A DNA stretch of 64,000 nt from Candidatus Poribacteria bacterium (GTDB taxonomy: Bacteria; Poribacteria; WGA-4E; WGA-3G): contig JAPPII010000092.1 in NCBI GenBank assembly GCA_028820845.1, positions 150,131 to 214,130 on the forward strand. The letters are read 5' to 3'. The notes under the pieces are model-generated. The model was given only the letters and a program-made list of their open reading frames with translations, did not search any database and was not told the DNA's origin. Shown here piece by piece: positions 26,668-34,935 of this stretch (position 1 is the first letter of the stretch; every line of letters begins with the position of its first letter). The translations under genes were made by a program, and so were the position numbers.

Positions 26668-27918
26668 ATGAACATACTCGAAAATCTTATCTCAGCGTTT
26701 GCTATTCTGCGCGGGAGCAAACTCCGAACGATTCTCACGCTCTTAGGAATCACCATTGGCATCGCAGGCGTGATAGCGATGATGTCTTTCGGTGCGGGTG
26801 CTGAAAAACTCCTAATGTCCGAGATCGACAATATCGGTGGCCCGAGTATGTTTGGCGTTTATCGCCCCGGTCATATCCGTAAGAACGGACGCTGGCAACG
26901 CAACACCAGTCCACATTACTTAGAGATGAGCGATCTCCGCGATGTCTTAGCAGATTGTCCTTCCGTTGAAGTTGCGACTGTCGAAGGCAGCTACTACATC
27001 GGTCTCGGTGTTGACGGAAAATTTCAACAGACTTACCTCCGTGCGACAACAAATGAATATCAAGCCGTTCGCGATTGGCGTGCAGAATACGGCAGATTCC
27101 TCGCTGATACCGATATGGACACTTGGACGAAAGTTTGCGTCATCGGTGCTAAGATATGGAAAGAGCAATTTAAAGGACAGGATCCCATCGGGAAGGAAGT
27201 TGTCATTAACAACCATGGGAGACACAACCGTTTCACAGTTATCGGCATCATGGAGAGCCGAGGGGATGGACTGGAACGCGGCAAGAGCGATGATAATATG
27301 CTCTTCATTCCGATTACAACCGCACAGAAACGGTTTTGGGGACACGATCACGTTGGACACATCATGGTGCGCGCCAAGAGTCCACTTTTGGTGGAGCAGG
27401 CTTTAAAAGAGGTGAAGACGGTGATTATGCGCAATCACGGTGGAGATGATACCTTCTTCCGAACGTGGTCTGCTAAACAAAGTATCGCGAACGCCAAACG
27501 AATGATCTTTATCATAGAGACAGTCCTCGTTGTTATTGCGTCAGTCTCTTTGATTGTGGCGGGTATCGGTATCCTTAATATCATGCTCGTCTCGGTGACA
27601 GAACGGATTCCAGAGATCGGACTCCGGAAAGCGGTGGGTGCGAAAAGCTTTGACATCCGGCTCCAATTCCTCACAGAATCCGTCCTCTTATGCCTGATCG
27701 GTAGTTTGTTAGGCATCTTATTAGGTGCTGTCGCCGGAAAAGGTTTCGCGTGGATCGTTGGTCGGTTTCTGCAAGAGATGACTTGGCCCTCTGTGATTAC
27801 ACCTGAAGCCGTGCTGGTCTCTGTTGCTGCAGGTGCAGCAGTCGGTATTTTCTTTGGTTATTATCCCGCCAGTCAAGCAGCGAAGATGACTCCTATTGAT
27901 GCCATTCGGCATACATAA
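26668..27918 (+). CDS. MacB/FtsX-type ABC transporter permease
   Basis: A 416-residue permease. An N-terminal membrane segment (LLGITIGIAGVIAMMSFGAGAE) is followed by a periplasmic MacB-type domain (about residues 50-270). The FtsX domain with three membrane helices follows (about 285-410: VLVVIASVSLIVAGIGILNI, then ERIPEIGLRKAVGAKS, LCLIGSLLGILLGAVAG and SVAAGAAVGIFFGYYPA). This type drives mechanotransmission or export across the periplasm with a separate ATPase and usually a membrane-fusion protein. Neither partner is in the window. GTAAGGAAAAG lies upstream of the ATG. Confidence 0.9.
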   Translation: MNILENLISAFAILRGSKLRTILTLLGITIGIAGVIAMMSFGAGAEKLLMSEIDNIGGPSMFGVYRPGHIRKNGRWQRNTSPHYLEMSDLRDVLADCPSVEVATVEGSYYIGLGVDGKFQQTYLRATTNEYQAVRDWRAEYGRFLADTDMDTWTKVCVIGAKIWKEQFKGQDPIGKEVVINNHGRHNRFTVIGIMESRGDGLERGKSDDNMLFIPITTAQKRFWGHDHVGHIMVRAKSPLLVEQALKEVKTVIMRNHGGDDTFFRTWSAKQSIANAKRMIFIIETVLVVIASVSLIVAGIGILNIMLVSVTERIPEIGLRKAVGAKSFDIRLQFLTESVLLCLIGSLLGILLGAVAGKGFAWIVGRFLQEMTWPSVITPEAVLVSVAAGAAVGIFFGYYPASQAAKMTPIDAIRHT

Positions 27919-27938
27919 ATTTGATAAAGGAGAACACC

Positions 27939-28199
27939 ATGAACGACGAGCAAATTACAACACTTGACATGTTTAAGCTGCTGCGTGAGGATATAAAATC
28001 TTTAGAGTCACGCCTTGTCATGGATATGCAAGATATCCGGAGCGATATACAATCTTTGGAGGCGCGGATGCGGAATGTTGAGGAAGCTGTCGCGGGTAAA
28101 AAAGCCGTGTCAACTTTCCAGAAAACGTTGATGGATTGGCTGTTCCGTATTGCCGCCGCGGTCGGTGTCGGTGGCGCGATCAAAGCATTTTTTTCTTAA
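27939..28199 (+). CDS. Small coiled-coil protein with a C-terminal membrane segment
   Basis: An 86-residue protein. I chose the ATG at 27939 since AGGAGAACACC precedes it. Residues about 5-55 form a coiled coil (LLREDIKSLESRLVMDMQDI), and the C-terminus is one hydrophobic helix (LFRIAAAVGVGGAIKAFF). The family is not recognised. Similar design, in reverse order of parts, is seen in the gene at 63085. It follows the permease by 20 bases. Confidence 0.6.
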   Translation: MNDEQITTLDMFKLLREDIKSLESRLVMDMQDIRSDIQSLEARMRNVEEAVAGKKAVSTFQKTLMDWLFRIAAAVGVGGAIKAFFS

Positions 28200-28229
28200 C
28201 ATAAACACGCAATGGAGAGAAGAAAATTG

Positions 28230-28796
28230 ATGCTTAATTCCCAAACGAACCCTGACTCTATTCAAGAAATGCCGACCGCCGATACAATGACGCTGGAGGA
28301 ATTTCTCGAAAACGACTTAGAGGGTTATGAATATGTAAAAGGAGAATTGGTTCCCATGCCCCTCACCTCAATGGAACATGGCGAAATCAGTAGTAACGTT
28401 CTCCGTCATTTGGGTTTGCACGTCTTTGAACATCAGTTGGGACGTTCTTATACCGAAGGTACGACATTTCACTTAGGGGACCGGGTAGTAAAGCCAGATG
28501 TTGCGTTTGTTTCGACGGAGCGATTGCCGGAAAATAGAGACAAAGGGTCACCTATACCGCCTGACTTGGCAGTAGAGGTCGTCTCACCAGCAGACAAACA
28601 GTACGATGTTACCGAAAAAGCATTCGCCTATCTGAAGGCAGGGACGCGTCTCGTCTGGGTGCTTGAACCGGTCGCGAAAACGGTGATGGTCTATCGTTCT
28701 GAGACAGATTTTACGTTGCTGACGTGTGAAGATACATTGACCGGTGAGGATGTTGTGGAAGGGTTTGCATGTTCTGTTGCGGAACTTTTTGAATAG
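28230..28796 (+). CDS. Uma2-family (DUF820) endonuclease-like protein
   Basis: A 188-residue protein of the Uma2 type, PD-(D/E)XK fold. Visible: MTLEEFLENDLEGYEYVKGELV, then VVKPDVAFVSTERLP, LAVEVVSPADKQYDVTEKAFAYLKAGTRLVWVL, and VMVYRSETDFTLL. The KPDVAF and LAVEVVSP segments provide the acidic residues of the active site. I chose the ATG at 28230 because GGAGAGAAG is 7 bases upstream; an ATG at 28212 is in frame. The role of these proteins is poorly known; they are common in cyanobacteria and other genomes with many repeats. Confidence 0.85.
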   Translation: MLNSQTNPDSIQEMPTADTMTLEEFLENDLEGYEYVKGELVPMPLTSMEHGEISSNVLRHLGLHVFEHQLGRSYTEGTTFHLGDRVVKPDVAFVSTERLPENRDKGSPIPPDLAVEVVSPADKQYDVTEKAFAYLKAGTRLVWVLEPVAKTVMVYRSETDFTLLTCEDTLTGEDVVEGFACSVAELFE

Positions 28797-28803
28797 AATG
28801 TAG

Positions 28804-28852
28804 CGCAAACTTTTAGTTTGCGTAGGGAATTGCACAAACTGAAAGTTTGTGC
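28804..28852. repeat. Double hairpin of the ACAAACT/AGTTTGT family
   Basis: Two adjacent hairpins: CGCAAACT-TTT-AGTTTGCG (28804-28822) and GCACAAACT-GAA-AGTTTGTGC (28832-28852). The outer words TGTAGC and GCTACA also pair, so the whole can fold as a branched structure. It is the most complete copy of this repeat family in the window. Confidence 0.7.
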
Positions 28853-28867
28853 TACAAGGACTCTTTA

Positions 28868-28920
28868 ACTCTAAAATTCGCGAAATCTGTGAAATCCGCG
28901 ACAACCCGCGATTCAGACGA
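28868..28920. repeat. Word-repeat block ending CGCGATTCAGAC
   Basis: A run of related words (AAATTCGCG, AAATCTGTG, AAATCCGCG, CAACCCGCG, ATTCAGAC). A similar block lies at 49325-49372. Both end close to the same 12-base word CGCGATTCAGAC. It is just before the methyltransferase start. Confidence 0.5.
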
Positions 28921-28926
28921 TAAACA

Positions 28927-30060
28927 ATGCAACAAACGCCTTTGTCCTTTCACATTCCTCCAACACAAAGCATCAAATACATCGGCTCCAAGCTAAAACT
29001 CATCCCGCATATCCTCCAACTCGTCAAAAAAGTCAACGCGAAAACAGTTTTGGATGGGTTCGCAGGCACGACGCGCGTCTCGCAAGCACTCGCCAAACTC
29101 GGCTATACCCTCGTCTGCAACGACATCGCACCGTGGTCGAAGGTTTTCGGTACGTGCTACCTCCTCAACACGAAACCGAGAGAAGCGTATCAACCCCTCA
29201 TTGATCATCTCAATGCTTTGACACCTGTTGACGGTTGGTTCACAGAACACTACGGCGGACACGCCAACGGCGGTTGCGCCATTCAAACAGACGGACTCAA
29301 AAAACCGTGGCAGCTCCACAACACCCGTAAGTTGGACGCGATTCGACAAGAGATCGAAATCCTCAATCTCGATCCCGTTGAAAAAGCCGTTGCACTCACA
29401 AGCCTAATCCTCGCGCTTGACCGTGTTGACAGCACGCTCGGTCACTTTTCAGCCTATCTCAAGGACTGGGCACCGCGTGCCTATAGAACGCTACGACTTG
29501 AAGTGCCTGAAGTTTTCACGTCAGAAGGAGACCACACGGTTTATCAAACCGACATCTTTGAACTCACGCCGCAGGTATCGGTTGACCTTGCGTATTTCGA
29601 TCCCCCTTATGGTTCAAACAACGAGAAAATGCCCCCCTCTCGTGTCAGATATGCCGCCTACTACCATCTCTGGAAAAGCGTCGTCCTCTTTGATAAACCC
29701 ACCCTTTTCGGCAAAGCAAAACGGCGAGAAGATACATCAGATCGCCTCGCCGCCTCTGTATTTGAGGAATTCCGCCGCAACGACGATGGTCGTTTCATCG
29801 CCGTTGAAGCCATTGCCTACCTTATTCAGATGACGCAAGCGCGTTGGATACTGCTATCCTACAGTTCCGGCGGTCGCGCGACGGCTGATCAACTCAACGA
29901 AGTCATGCAGCGTAACGGCAACCTCCTCACCGTTCTTGAGCTTGACTATAAAAGAAACGTCATGGCAGGTATGAAGTGGACGCACGAGTGGATAAACGCA
30001 GCTGAAGAACCGAACCGAGAATTCCTTTTCCTACTTCAAAAAAATAAAACACCATCGTAG
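28927..30060 (+). CDS. D12-class N6-adenine DNA methyltransferase (Dam-like)
   Basis: A 377-residue methyltransferase. The order of motifs is that of the Dam/DpnM class: KYIGSKLKLIPHI (motif X), VLDGFAGTTRVSQALA (AdoMet binding, motif I), and DLAYFDPPYGSNN (catalytic DPPY, about residues 222-226). It is longer than Dam, with an insert around GWFTEHYGGHANGGCAIQTDG. No cognate restriction gene is evident; the Uma2-like protein upstream has a nuclease fold but no known link. No good ribosome binding site precedes the ATG. Confidence 0.88.
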   Translation: MQQTPLSFHIPPTQSIKYIGSKLKLIPHILQLVKKVNAKTVLDGFAGTTRVSQALAKLGYTLVCNDIAPWSKVFGTCYLLNTKPREAYQPLIDHLNALTPVDGWFTEHYGGHANGGCAIQTDGLKKPWQLHNTRKLDAIRQEIEILNLDPVEKAVALTSLILALDRVDSTLGHFSAYLKDWAPRAYRTLRLEVPEVFTSEGDHTVYQTDIFELTPQVSVDLAYFDPPYGSNNEKMPPSRVRYAAYYHLWKSVVLFDKPTLFGKAKRREDTSDRLAASVFEEFRRNDDGRFIAVEAIAYLIQMTQARWILLSYSSGGRATADQLNEVMQRNGNLLTVLELDYKRNVMAGMKWTHEWINAAEEPNREFLFLLQKNKTPS

Positions 30061-30131
30061 GGGCGAGGTCGCCTCGCCCGCTTGCTTAGCATCCTCACGA
30101 ACCGAGAATTCCTTTTCCTGCTTCAGAGAAA
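30061..30131 (+). pseudogene. Hairpin plus duplicated 3' end of the methyltransferase gene
   Basis: GGGCGAGG-TCG-CCTCGCCC (30061-30079) is a perfect 8-bp hairpin directly behind the methyltransferase stop. From about 30098 the DNA repeats the end of that gene: codons read TNREFLFLLQRN and stop, against PNREFLFLLQKNKTPS in the intact gene. So a small element appears inserted near the old gene end, with the original terminus now stranded downstream. Confidence 0.6.
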
Positions 30132-31139
30132 CTAAAGCGTGAGTGTTTGCGAAGTGTCCTTACAAAACGCCTTGACTCTCGGATGTTCCAGCACCTCTGG
30201 ATTCAGCATATAAGCCGGCGCGCGTCCTTCAATCGCATCCGTAACCTGTCCAATTGTCCGCAGATCCAACCGAATCCCAGACTCAACAGTCATACCGGCG
30301 TTGTGGTTCGTACAGATGATACGCGGGTGGTCCTTATGAATCTCCCGCGGTCCGTTGACCGGATCGTCCACCACATAATACCATAACCGATTTTCACTAA
30401 CAGCACGGTTGGCTGCTGCGTCGTCAACAAGATTTCCGCGCGACGGATTGATTAGGGACGCATGCGGTTTCATCGCACAGAACTCCTCGTAGCCGACAAC
30501 CGTATCCGCTCCGGAGAGGTGCAAGGATACAGTATCGCTCTCTTCAAAGAGCGTGAGCGGCGTATCAACAGCCTCTGCACCAAATTCCGCTGCGAGTTCG
30601 GCAATGTCCGGACGGATGTCATAAACTAAGAGCCTCCCTTCCTCACCGAGAAGCGGACGCGCACGCCGGGCAACCTCTTGTCCAATCCGGCCAAAGCCGT
30701 ACACACCGAGCGTAGAACCCATCGCCTCATGCGTTTTGATGAGACCGAAGTCGCCACTGTGCGAAGCCCTGTTGAGTGTGTAGACCCGCTTCAGCGTTGC
30801 AAGCCACTGTGCAATCGCATATTCAGCGACAGTCACCATGTGTTCCGGGGCAATCGTGGCAATAACACCGTATTCGGTTGCTAAATCCACGTTAACAGTT
30901 TCATAGCCGACACCCCAACGCGCAATGATTCGGAGCGATTCCGCGGCTTGATAGAAGCTTTCGTGAAACGGCACTGAGCTTGCGATTACACCAACAACAT
31001 CATCGGCGTGTTCTTCAGTGAGTTCCCGCGGGTGTATACTCAATTCACCGAGTTTTCCTAAATCTGCTAACGCCGCACGGCGTTCCGCAGTATCGAATTC
31101 GGGGTTTTCAAAAATCTGGGAGAGTAAAATCTTTGCCAT
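30132..31139 (-). CDS. D-isomer 2-hydroxyacid dehydrogenase (phosphoglycerate dehydrogenase-like)
   Basis: A 335-residue NAD-dependent dehydrogenase. The N-terminal catalytic domain has RIIARWGVGYETVNVDLA. The NAD domain has GVYGFGRIGQEVARR (Gly-rich) with Asp in LLVYDIRPD. Catalytic Arg is in INPSRGNLVDD and the His is in CTNHNAGMT. The family includes SerA, glyoxylate and hydroxypyruvate reductases. It is the last gene of a minus-strand operon with a KDG-type sugar kinase (13-base gap) and a small membrane protein, which suggests sugar-acid catabolism rather than serine synthesis. Confidence 0.88.
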   Translation of the reverse strand: MAKILLSQIFENPEFDTAERRAALADLGKLGELSIHPRELTEEHADDVVGVIASSVPFHESFYQAAESLRIIARWGVGYETVNVDLATEYGVIATIAPEHMVTVAEYAIAQWLATLKRVYTLNRASHSGDFGLIKTHEAMGSTLGVYGFGRIGQEVARRARPLLGEEGRLLVYDIRPDIAELAAEFGAEAVDTPLTLFEESDTVSLHLSGADTVVGYEEFCAMKPHASLINPSRGNLVDDAAANRAVSENRLWYYVVDDPVNGPREIHKDHPRIICTNHNAGMTVESGIRLDLRTIGQVTDAIEGRAPAYMLNPEVLEHPRVKAFCKDTSQTLTL

Positions 31140-31151
31140 AGTTTTGTCCGT

Positions 31152-32195
31152 TTAGCGACTGATACGCACACTCCCTGCTTGTATCGCTGTTTCTGCCTCT
31201 TCTGCCGTTGCCCAGTTGAAGTCTCCGGGGAAGGTATGCGCCAAGGCAGAATAACCACCCGCAAAATCGACTGCTTCTTGGGGCGATTTGCCGTTTAATA
31301 GGCTATAAATTAATCCCGACGAGAAACTATCACCACCACCCACGCGGTCTACGAGTTCTAAGTCCTCATAGATACGGGACAGGTAAAATTCTTCACCGTC
31401 AAACAAGAGCGTCCGCCAGTCGTTGAGCCACCCTGTTTTTGCGTCGCGTAAGGTCGTCCCAATCATCTGAATGCTTGGAAAAGCGTCTTTGACCCGTTGC
31501 GCCATCTCTTTGTAACTATCGGGTTCGAGTTTGCTGTAGGATTCGGTTGTGCCTTCCGCCGCGAAGCCGAGCGATTTCTCGAAATCTTCCTCGTTACCGA
31601 TGAGAACAGAGACGTGCTCCATCATGGGTCGGTTCGCTGCTTGTGCTTCCTCCGCACTCCAGAGTTTAGAACGGAAGTTCAGATCGTAACTCGTTTTGAC
31701 ACCCGCTGCACGCGCCGCCTTGAGTGCCTCCGCTGAGACAGCCGCCGCCGATTCCGACAAAGCCGGTGTGATACCGCTGAGATGGAACCAACGCGCACCG
31801 CTAAATATAGATGCCCAATCAATCTCACCGACCTGCACGTTGGAAATCGCAGAATAGCCGCGGTCGTAGGTAACGCTGCTCGCACGCGGACCGGCACCCA
31901 ATTCGAGATGATAGAATCCGTTCCGTTCCAAGCCGATCCCGTCGAAGTCCGCCCAGACGATGTTCGACATGTCCACACCGAGTTCGCGTCCTTTGTTGCG
32001 GATATAACGACCCGACCAATTGTCCACGAGTCGGGATACCCACGCCGTCCGCAATCCGAGTTGTGCAGCGTTGACGGCAACGTTCATCTCTGCACCGCCT
32101 GCAGTGATTGCCAGCGATGACACCTGCTCAAGCCGCATAAACTCCGGTGCCGTGAGTCGGATCATCGCTTCACCAAATGTAACTAAATCGTACAT
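31152..32195 (-). CDS. kdgK: PfkB-family sugar kinase, 2-keto-3-deoxygluconate kinase-like
   Basis: A 347-residue ribokinase/PfkB-family kinase. The start VTFGEAMIRLTAPEF is typical of KDG kinases (GE-x-M/L-x-R-L). The substrate motif is ITAGGAEMNVAVNAAQLG. The catalytic motif reads VGGGDSFSSGLIYSLL, with GGGDS in place of the usual GAGDA/T. KDG kinase makes 2-keto-3-deoxy-6-phosphogluconate in uronate and polysaccharide catabolism. The enolase-superfamily dehydratase-like gene nearby would fit such a pathway. The exact sugar is inferred. Confidence 0.82.
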   Translation of the reverse strand: MYDLVTFGEAMIRLTAPEFMRLEQVSSLAITAGGAEMNVAVNAAQLGLRTAWVSRLVDNWSGRYIRNKGRELGVDMSNIVWADFDGIGLERNGFYHLELGAGPRASSVTYDRGYSAISNVQVGEIDWASIFSGARWFHLSGITPALSESAAAVSAEALKAARAAGVKTSYDLNFRSKLWSAEEAQAANRPMMEHVSVLIGNEEDFEKSLGFAAEGTTESYSKLEPDSYKEMAQRVKDAFPSIQMIGTTLRDAKTGWLNDWRTLLFDGEEFYLSRIYEDLELVDRVGGGDSFSSGLIYSLLNGKSPQEAVDFAGGYSALAHTFPGDFNWATAEEAETAIQAGSVRISR

Positions 32196-32198
32196 AGT

Positions 32199-32468
32199 TT
32201 ATTCTCCTGTTTCTATATCTGTTTTGTTCTGGTATTCGTTATAAAGATTTTCAATACACGGTCCACAAAAGCAGTAGACCCTGCCGTAGCCGCCGACCTC
32301 TTTTTCGAGCAATTCGGTCATCGGGAACTCGTCTTGGCACATCGCACAGACTTCTATTTGTGCTACGGGTTCAGCCGCGTCCCCGTCTGCTTTCTGTCGA
32401 GAGGACATAAAGTGCAGGATTAACCAAACGACAATAGGCGTTAGAATTACAAAAATAATAAAGAGCAT
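32199..32468 (-). CDS. Small membrane protein with a zinc-ribbon-like Cys motif
   Basis: An 89-residue protein. It has one N-terminal membrane helix (IIFVILTPIVVWLILHF), a short linker, and CAMC followed by CFCGPC, which could bind a metal. The family is not recognised. It lies 3 bases upstream of the sugar-kinase gene, so the two are likely co-translated. Confidence 0.6.
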   Translation of the reverse strand: MLFIIFVILTPIVVWLILHFMSSRQKADGDAAEPVAQIEVCAMCQDEFPMTELLEKEVGGYGRVYCFCGPCIENLYNEYQNKTDIETGE

Positions 32469-32571
32469 TCTGTGTTCCCTTCACAACGGCGTACAGCAAT
32501 TCGTATTTCCGTTACTATAGCGGATAACCGAGAGCATGTCAACGGAATTGTTTTGGTTAATTCCTGAGTCT

Positions 32572-32621
32572 TGTGCTACAATACCGAAAACTAAAAACCA
32601 ATAACCAACAACTAAAAACAG
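32572..32621. repeat. Word-repeat block upstream of the enolase-superfamily gene
   Basis: Related words (GAAAACTAAA, AACCAATAACC, AACAACTAAAAACAG) fill the 50 bases before the start codon, similar to the blocks at 3277, 11396 and 51320. No ribosome binding site can be seen inside it. Confidence 0.45.
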
Positions 32622-33752
32622 ATGACTAAAATAGCACACGTCCATGTTTATCCGACTGCTGTCGGGATGAAAGATGTCTTCAACATCGGCACGGGTTTCG
32701 TTGGAGATACCACTGCCGCAGGCGATCACGTCTTTGTCAAAATTACAACAGACGACGGTTACGTCGGTTGGGGTGAGCAACGCGCACTCCCCTCGTGGAG
32801 CTACGAAACCACTGAATCTATCACAACCACCATTTGCAATTACATCGCACCCCTACTCCTCGGACGGGATCCGTTAAATCGCAACGAAATCCACCACGCC
32901 ATCTATGACGCATTGAAACCGGCTGTCAGCAATGGACACCCTTTCGCTAAAGCCGCGGTAGACATCGCTTTGCACGATCTGCGTGGACGGATCCTCGGTG
33001 TGCCGGTGCATACCCTTTTCGGTGGGAAACGACACGAGGCACTCCCGCTCTGCTACGCCTTAAGTATTGATACCCCAGAAATAATGGGTTTGAAGGCGAA
33101 GGCGTTGTCTCCTTGTTCCTGTTTCAAAGTGAAAGTCGGTGGCAACCCCGCGGAAGATGAGGAACGGGTACGCGCAGTCCATGAAGCGATGCCACATGCG
33201 AAACTCTGGATAGATGCGAATCAGTCCTACACACCCTCCAATGCCTTGGAACTGCTGAAGCGGGTTGCCGATATCCGCGAAATTTACTGCATGGAGCAAC
33301 CCGTGGCAAGCCAAGACTGGTTCGGTATGAAGCGCGTCCGAGAAGACGCACCTGTTCCGATTGCGATTGATGAAGGTTGTTTTACGTCCTTCGATCTCGC
33401 TAAAATCGTACGCCTGGAATGTGCGGATGCTGTCGTTCTGAAGGTCTGTAAATCTGGCGGTTTAGGGGAATGCCTCAAAAGCGTTCATGTCGCTGAAGCC
33501 AACGCCTTAGAACTCCTCGGCAGCGGTTTGACTGAAGCAGGGATTGGGTTCATCGCCAGTGTCCACCTCTTTTCAACGTTGGACTTAGTGCTACCAGCAG
33601 AACTCAATGCCCCCGCTTTTTTGGAAACTATGGCAGTAAGTGGTGTCGAAATTCAGGATCACGTCGTAACAGTACCAGACGGTCCCGGTCTCGGTGTCAC
33701 GCCCGATGAAGACTACATCAAGGCGAATCTTCTGCAGATTGCGAGCCCTTAA
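32622..33752 (+). CDS. Mandelate racemase/muconate lactonizing enzyme-family protein (enolase superfamily)
   Basis: A 376-residue enolase-superfamily member. The N-terminal capping domain runs to about residue 115 (VKITTDDGYVGWGE). The barrel has the first catalytic Lys pair in CFKVKVGGN, metal ligands in LWIDANQSY, CMEQPV and IAIDEGCF, and the second Lys in VVLKVCKSGGL. It matches the muconate cycloisomerase/dipeptide-epimerase subgroup (K-x-K and K), rather than acid-sugar dehydratases with a His-Asp dyad. The substrate is unknown. Its 3' end overlaps the convergent MFS gene by 35 bases. Confidence 0.87.
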   Translation: MTKIAHVHVYPTAVGMKDVFNIGTGFVGDTTAAGDHVFVKITTDDGYVGWGEQRALPSWSYETTESITTTICNYIAPLLLGRDPLNRNEIHHAIYDALKPAVSNGHPFAKAAVDIALHDLRGRILGVPVHTLFGGKRHEALPLCYALSIDTPEIMGLKAKALSPCSCFKVKVGGNPAEDEERVRAVHEAMPHAKLWIDANQSYTPSNALELLKRVADIREIYCMEQPVASQDWFGMKRVREDAPVPIAIDEGCFTSFDLAKIVRLECADAVVLKVCKSGGLGECLKSVHVAEANALELLGSGLTEAGIGFIASVHLFSTLDLVLPAELNAPAFLETMAVSGVEIQDHVVTVPDGPGLGVTPDEDYIKANLLQIASP

Positions 33753-34911
33753 TTAGCATAAAAACCTCTATCAGGATAGCAATACCAATCGCCACGCCAC
33801 AGAGTAAGTATGGACTCCGAACGCCGAGTTGCGAATCCGCTGAAATACCACCTAAGAACGGACCTAACAATATCCCTACACCGAGTATGGCTTCGTGCCA
33901 CCCGCTTTTGTTTCCCTTGTCCACATGCCGGTCCAACCCGTAATAGAGGCTGCTGAAATAAGTAAAAGCAGCGGATACACCGATAATCCCAAACGCAAAT
34001 GCCCAAAGGAGTGTGTTTTGGGTGCCCCATATTCCGAGAAAGCTGAGTATTGCCAGTAACTGAACGACGAGTATTGGCGCGAAACGGTAGTGCCAACGGG
34101 TTGAGTACCCTGTCCCAAGAATAACGAACGCCAGTGTTTGCAGTCCGCCAAGCGTTAGCATGAGATTGCCAAATGTTGTGGGTAGCATCCCCATCTCTTT
34201 CGTAAGTTTCGGTGCGAGCCGTCTCAGGACCCCCAGCACAAACCAAGAGGCAAGATTCGCATATCGCGCAATATTGAGATGTGTTGTCCGAACGGGTAGG
34301 GGTGGATAAAGTACTTCAGTAGGCTCCGATTGCTCGGCTCTGGCAACATCGAGTTTCAGGAAGTTATTCCCGAAAATTGTCACCAAGGTGAACAGCGTCG
34401 AGATGCCGGCAAGATAGAAGGGTCTAAACGGATTCGCGTCGCCATACAGATAACTGGAGAACACTGGACCTAAAGTAATACCGATACTCCAGAACAAGTT
34501 GAAAAGCATGACCCGATGGACGAGTTCAGCTTCACCCTCGCGTTCAGCAAGCCACGCCTCATAAGCGGGCCAGAAGAGTGCCATACTCACCCCGATGCCG
34601 GGAAAAATAAGTAAGAGGTGCGTACCGTTCCGACAGTAGGGAAGCCCGATACTCGCAGCACCCATCACCAGGAACGCAGTATAAAGTACATATCTCCGAT
34701 CTATCCGATCCGATAGGCGACCGAACGGAATCGCCAGCACCACGAAGAAACCGGTCATAACTGCATTGAGGATACCCAGAAACGTGGAAGATAATCCTAA
34801 ATAACTCGTATAAAAGGAGGTGTTCGTTAAGACACTGCTATAAGCGAAGTCGATTAACAGAACAGGAAAATAGACGGTAAGCAGTTGGCTCAACTTTAAG
34901 TTTCGGCGCAT
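33718..34911 (-). CDS. Major facilitator superfamily transporter
   Basis: A 397-residue protein with about 11-12 hydrophobic helices. The loop 2-3 motif is GRLSDRIDRRYV (the MFS G-x-x-x-D-R-x-G-R/K type), with a long central loop around RAEQSEPTEVLYPPLP. This general shape fits drug or sugar efflux. The substrate is not inferable. It is the downstream gene of a minus-strand group with a sulfite-oxidase-like enzyme and a small membrane protein. Confidence 0.87.
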   Translation of the reverse strand: MRRNLKLSQLLTVYFPVLLIDFAYSSVLTNTSFYTSYLGLSSTFLGILNAVMTGFFVVLAIPFGRLSDRIDRRYVLYTAFLVMGAASIGLPYCRNGTHLLLIFPGIGVSMALFWPAYEAWLAEREGEAELVHRVMLFNLFWSIGITLGPVFSSYLYGDANPFRPFYLAGISTLFTLVTIFGNNFLKLDVARAEQSEPTEVLYPPLPVRTTHLNIARYANLASWFVLGVLRRLAPKLTKEMGMLPTTFGNLMLTLGGLQTLAFVILGTGYSTRWHYRFAPILVVQLLAILSFLGIWGTQNTLLWAFAFGIIGVSAAFTYFSSLYYGLDRHVDKGNKSGWHEAILGVGILLGPFLGGISADSQLGVRSPYLLCGVAIGIAILIEVFMLIKGSQSAEDSP

Positions 34912-34935
34912 ATTTTATCGTTTCGCACCTGAGGT

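Noticed and set aside
26616..26831. Minus-strand frame overlapping the MacB-like start
   Set aside because: Shadow of the permease N-terminus.
28230..30060. Uma2-like gene and adenine methyltransferase as a restriction-modification pair
   Set aside because: Separated by repeats, no operon signs, and Uma2 proteins have no established link with D12 methyltransferases.
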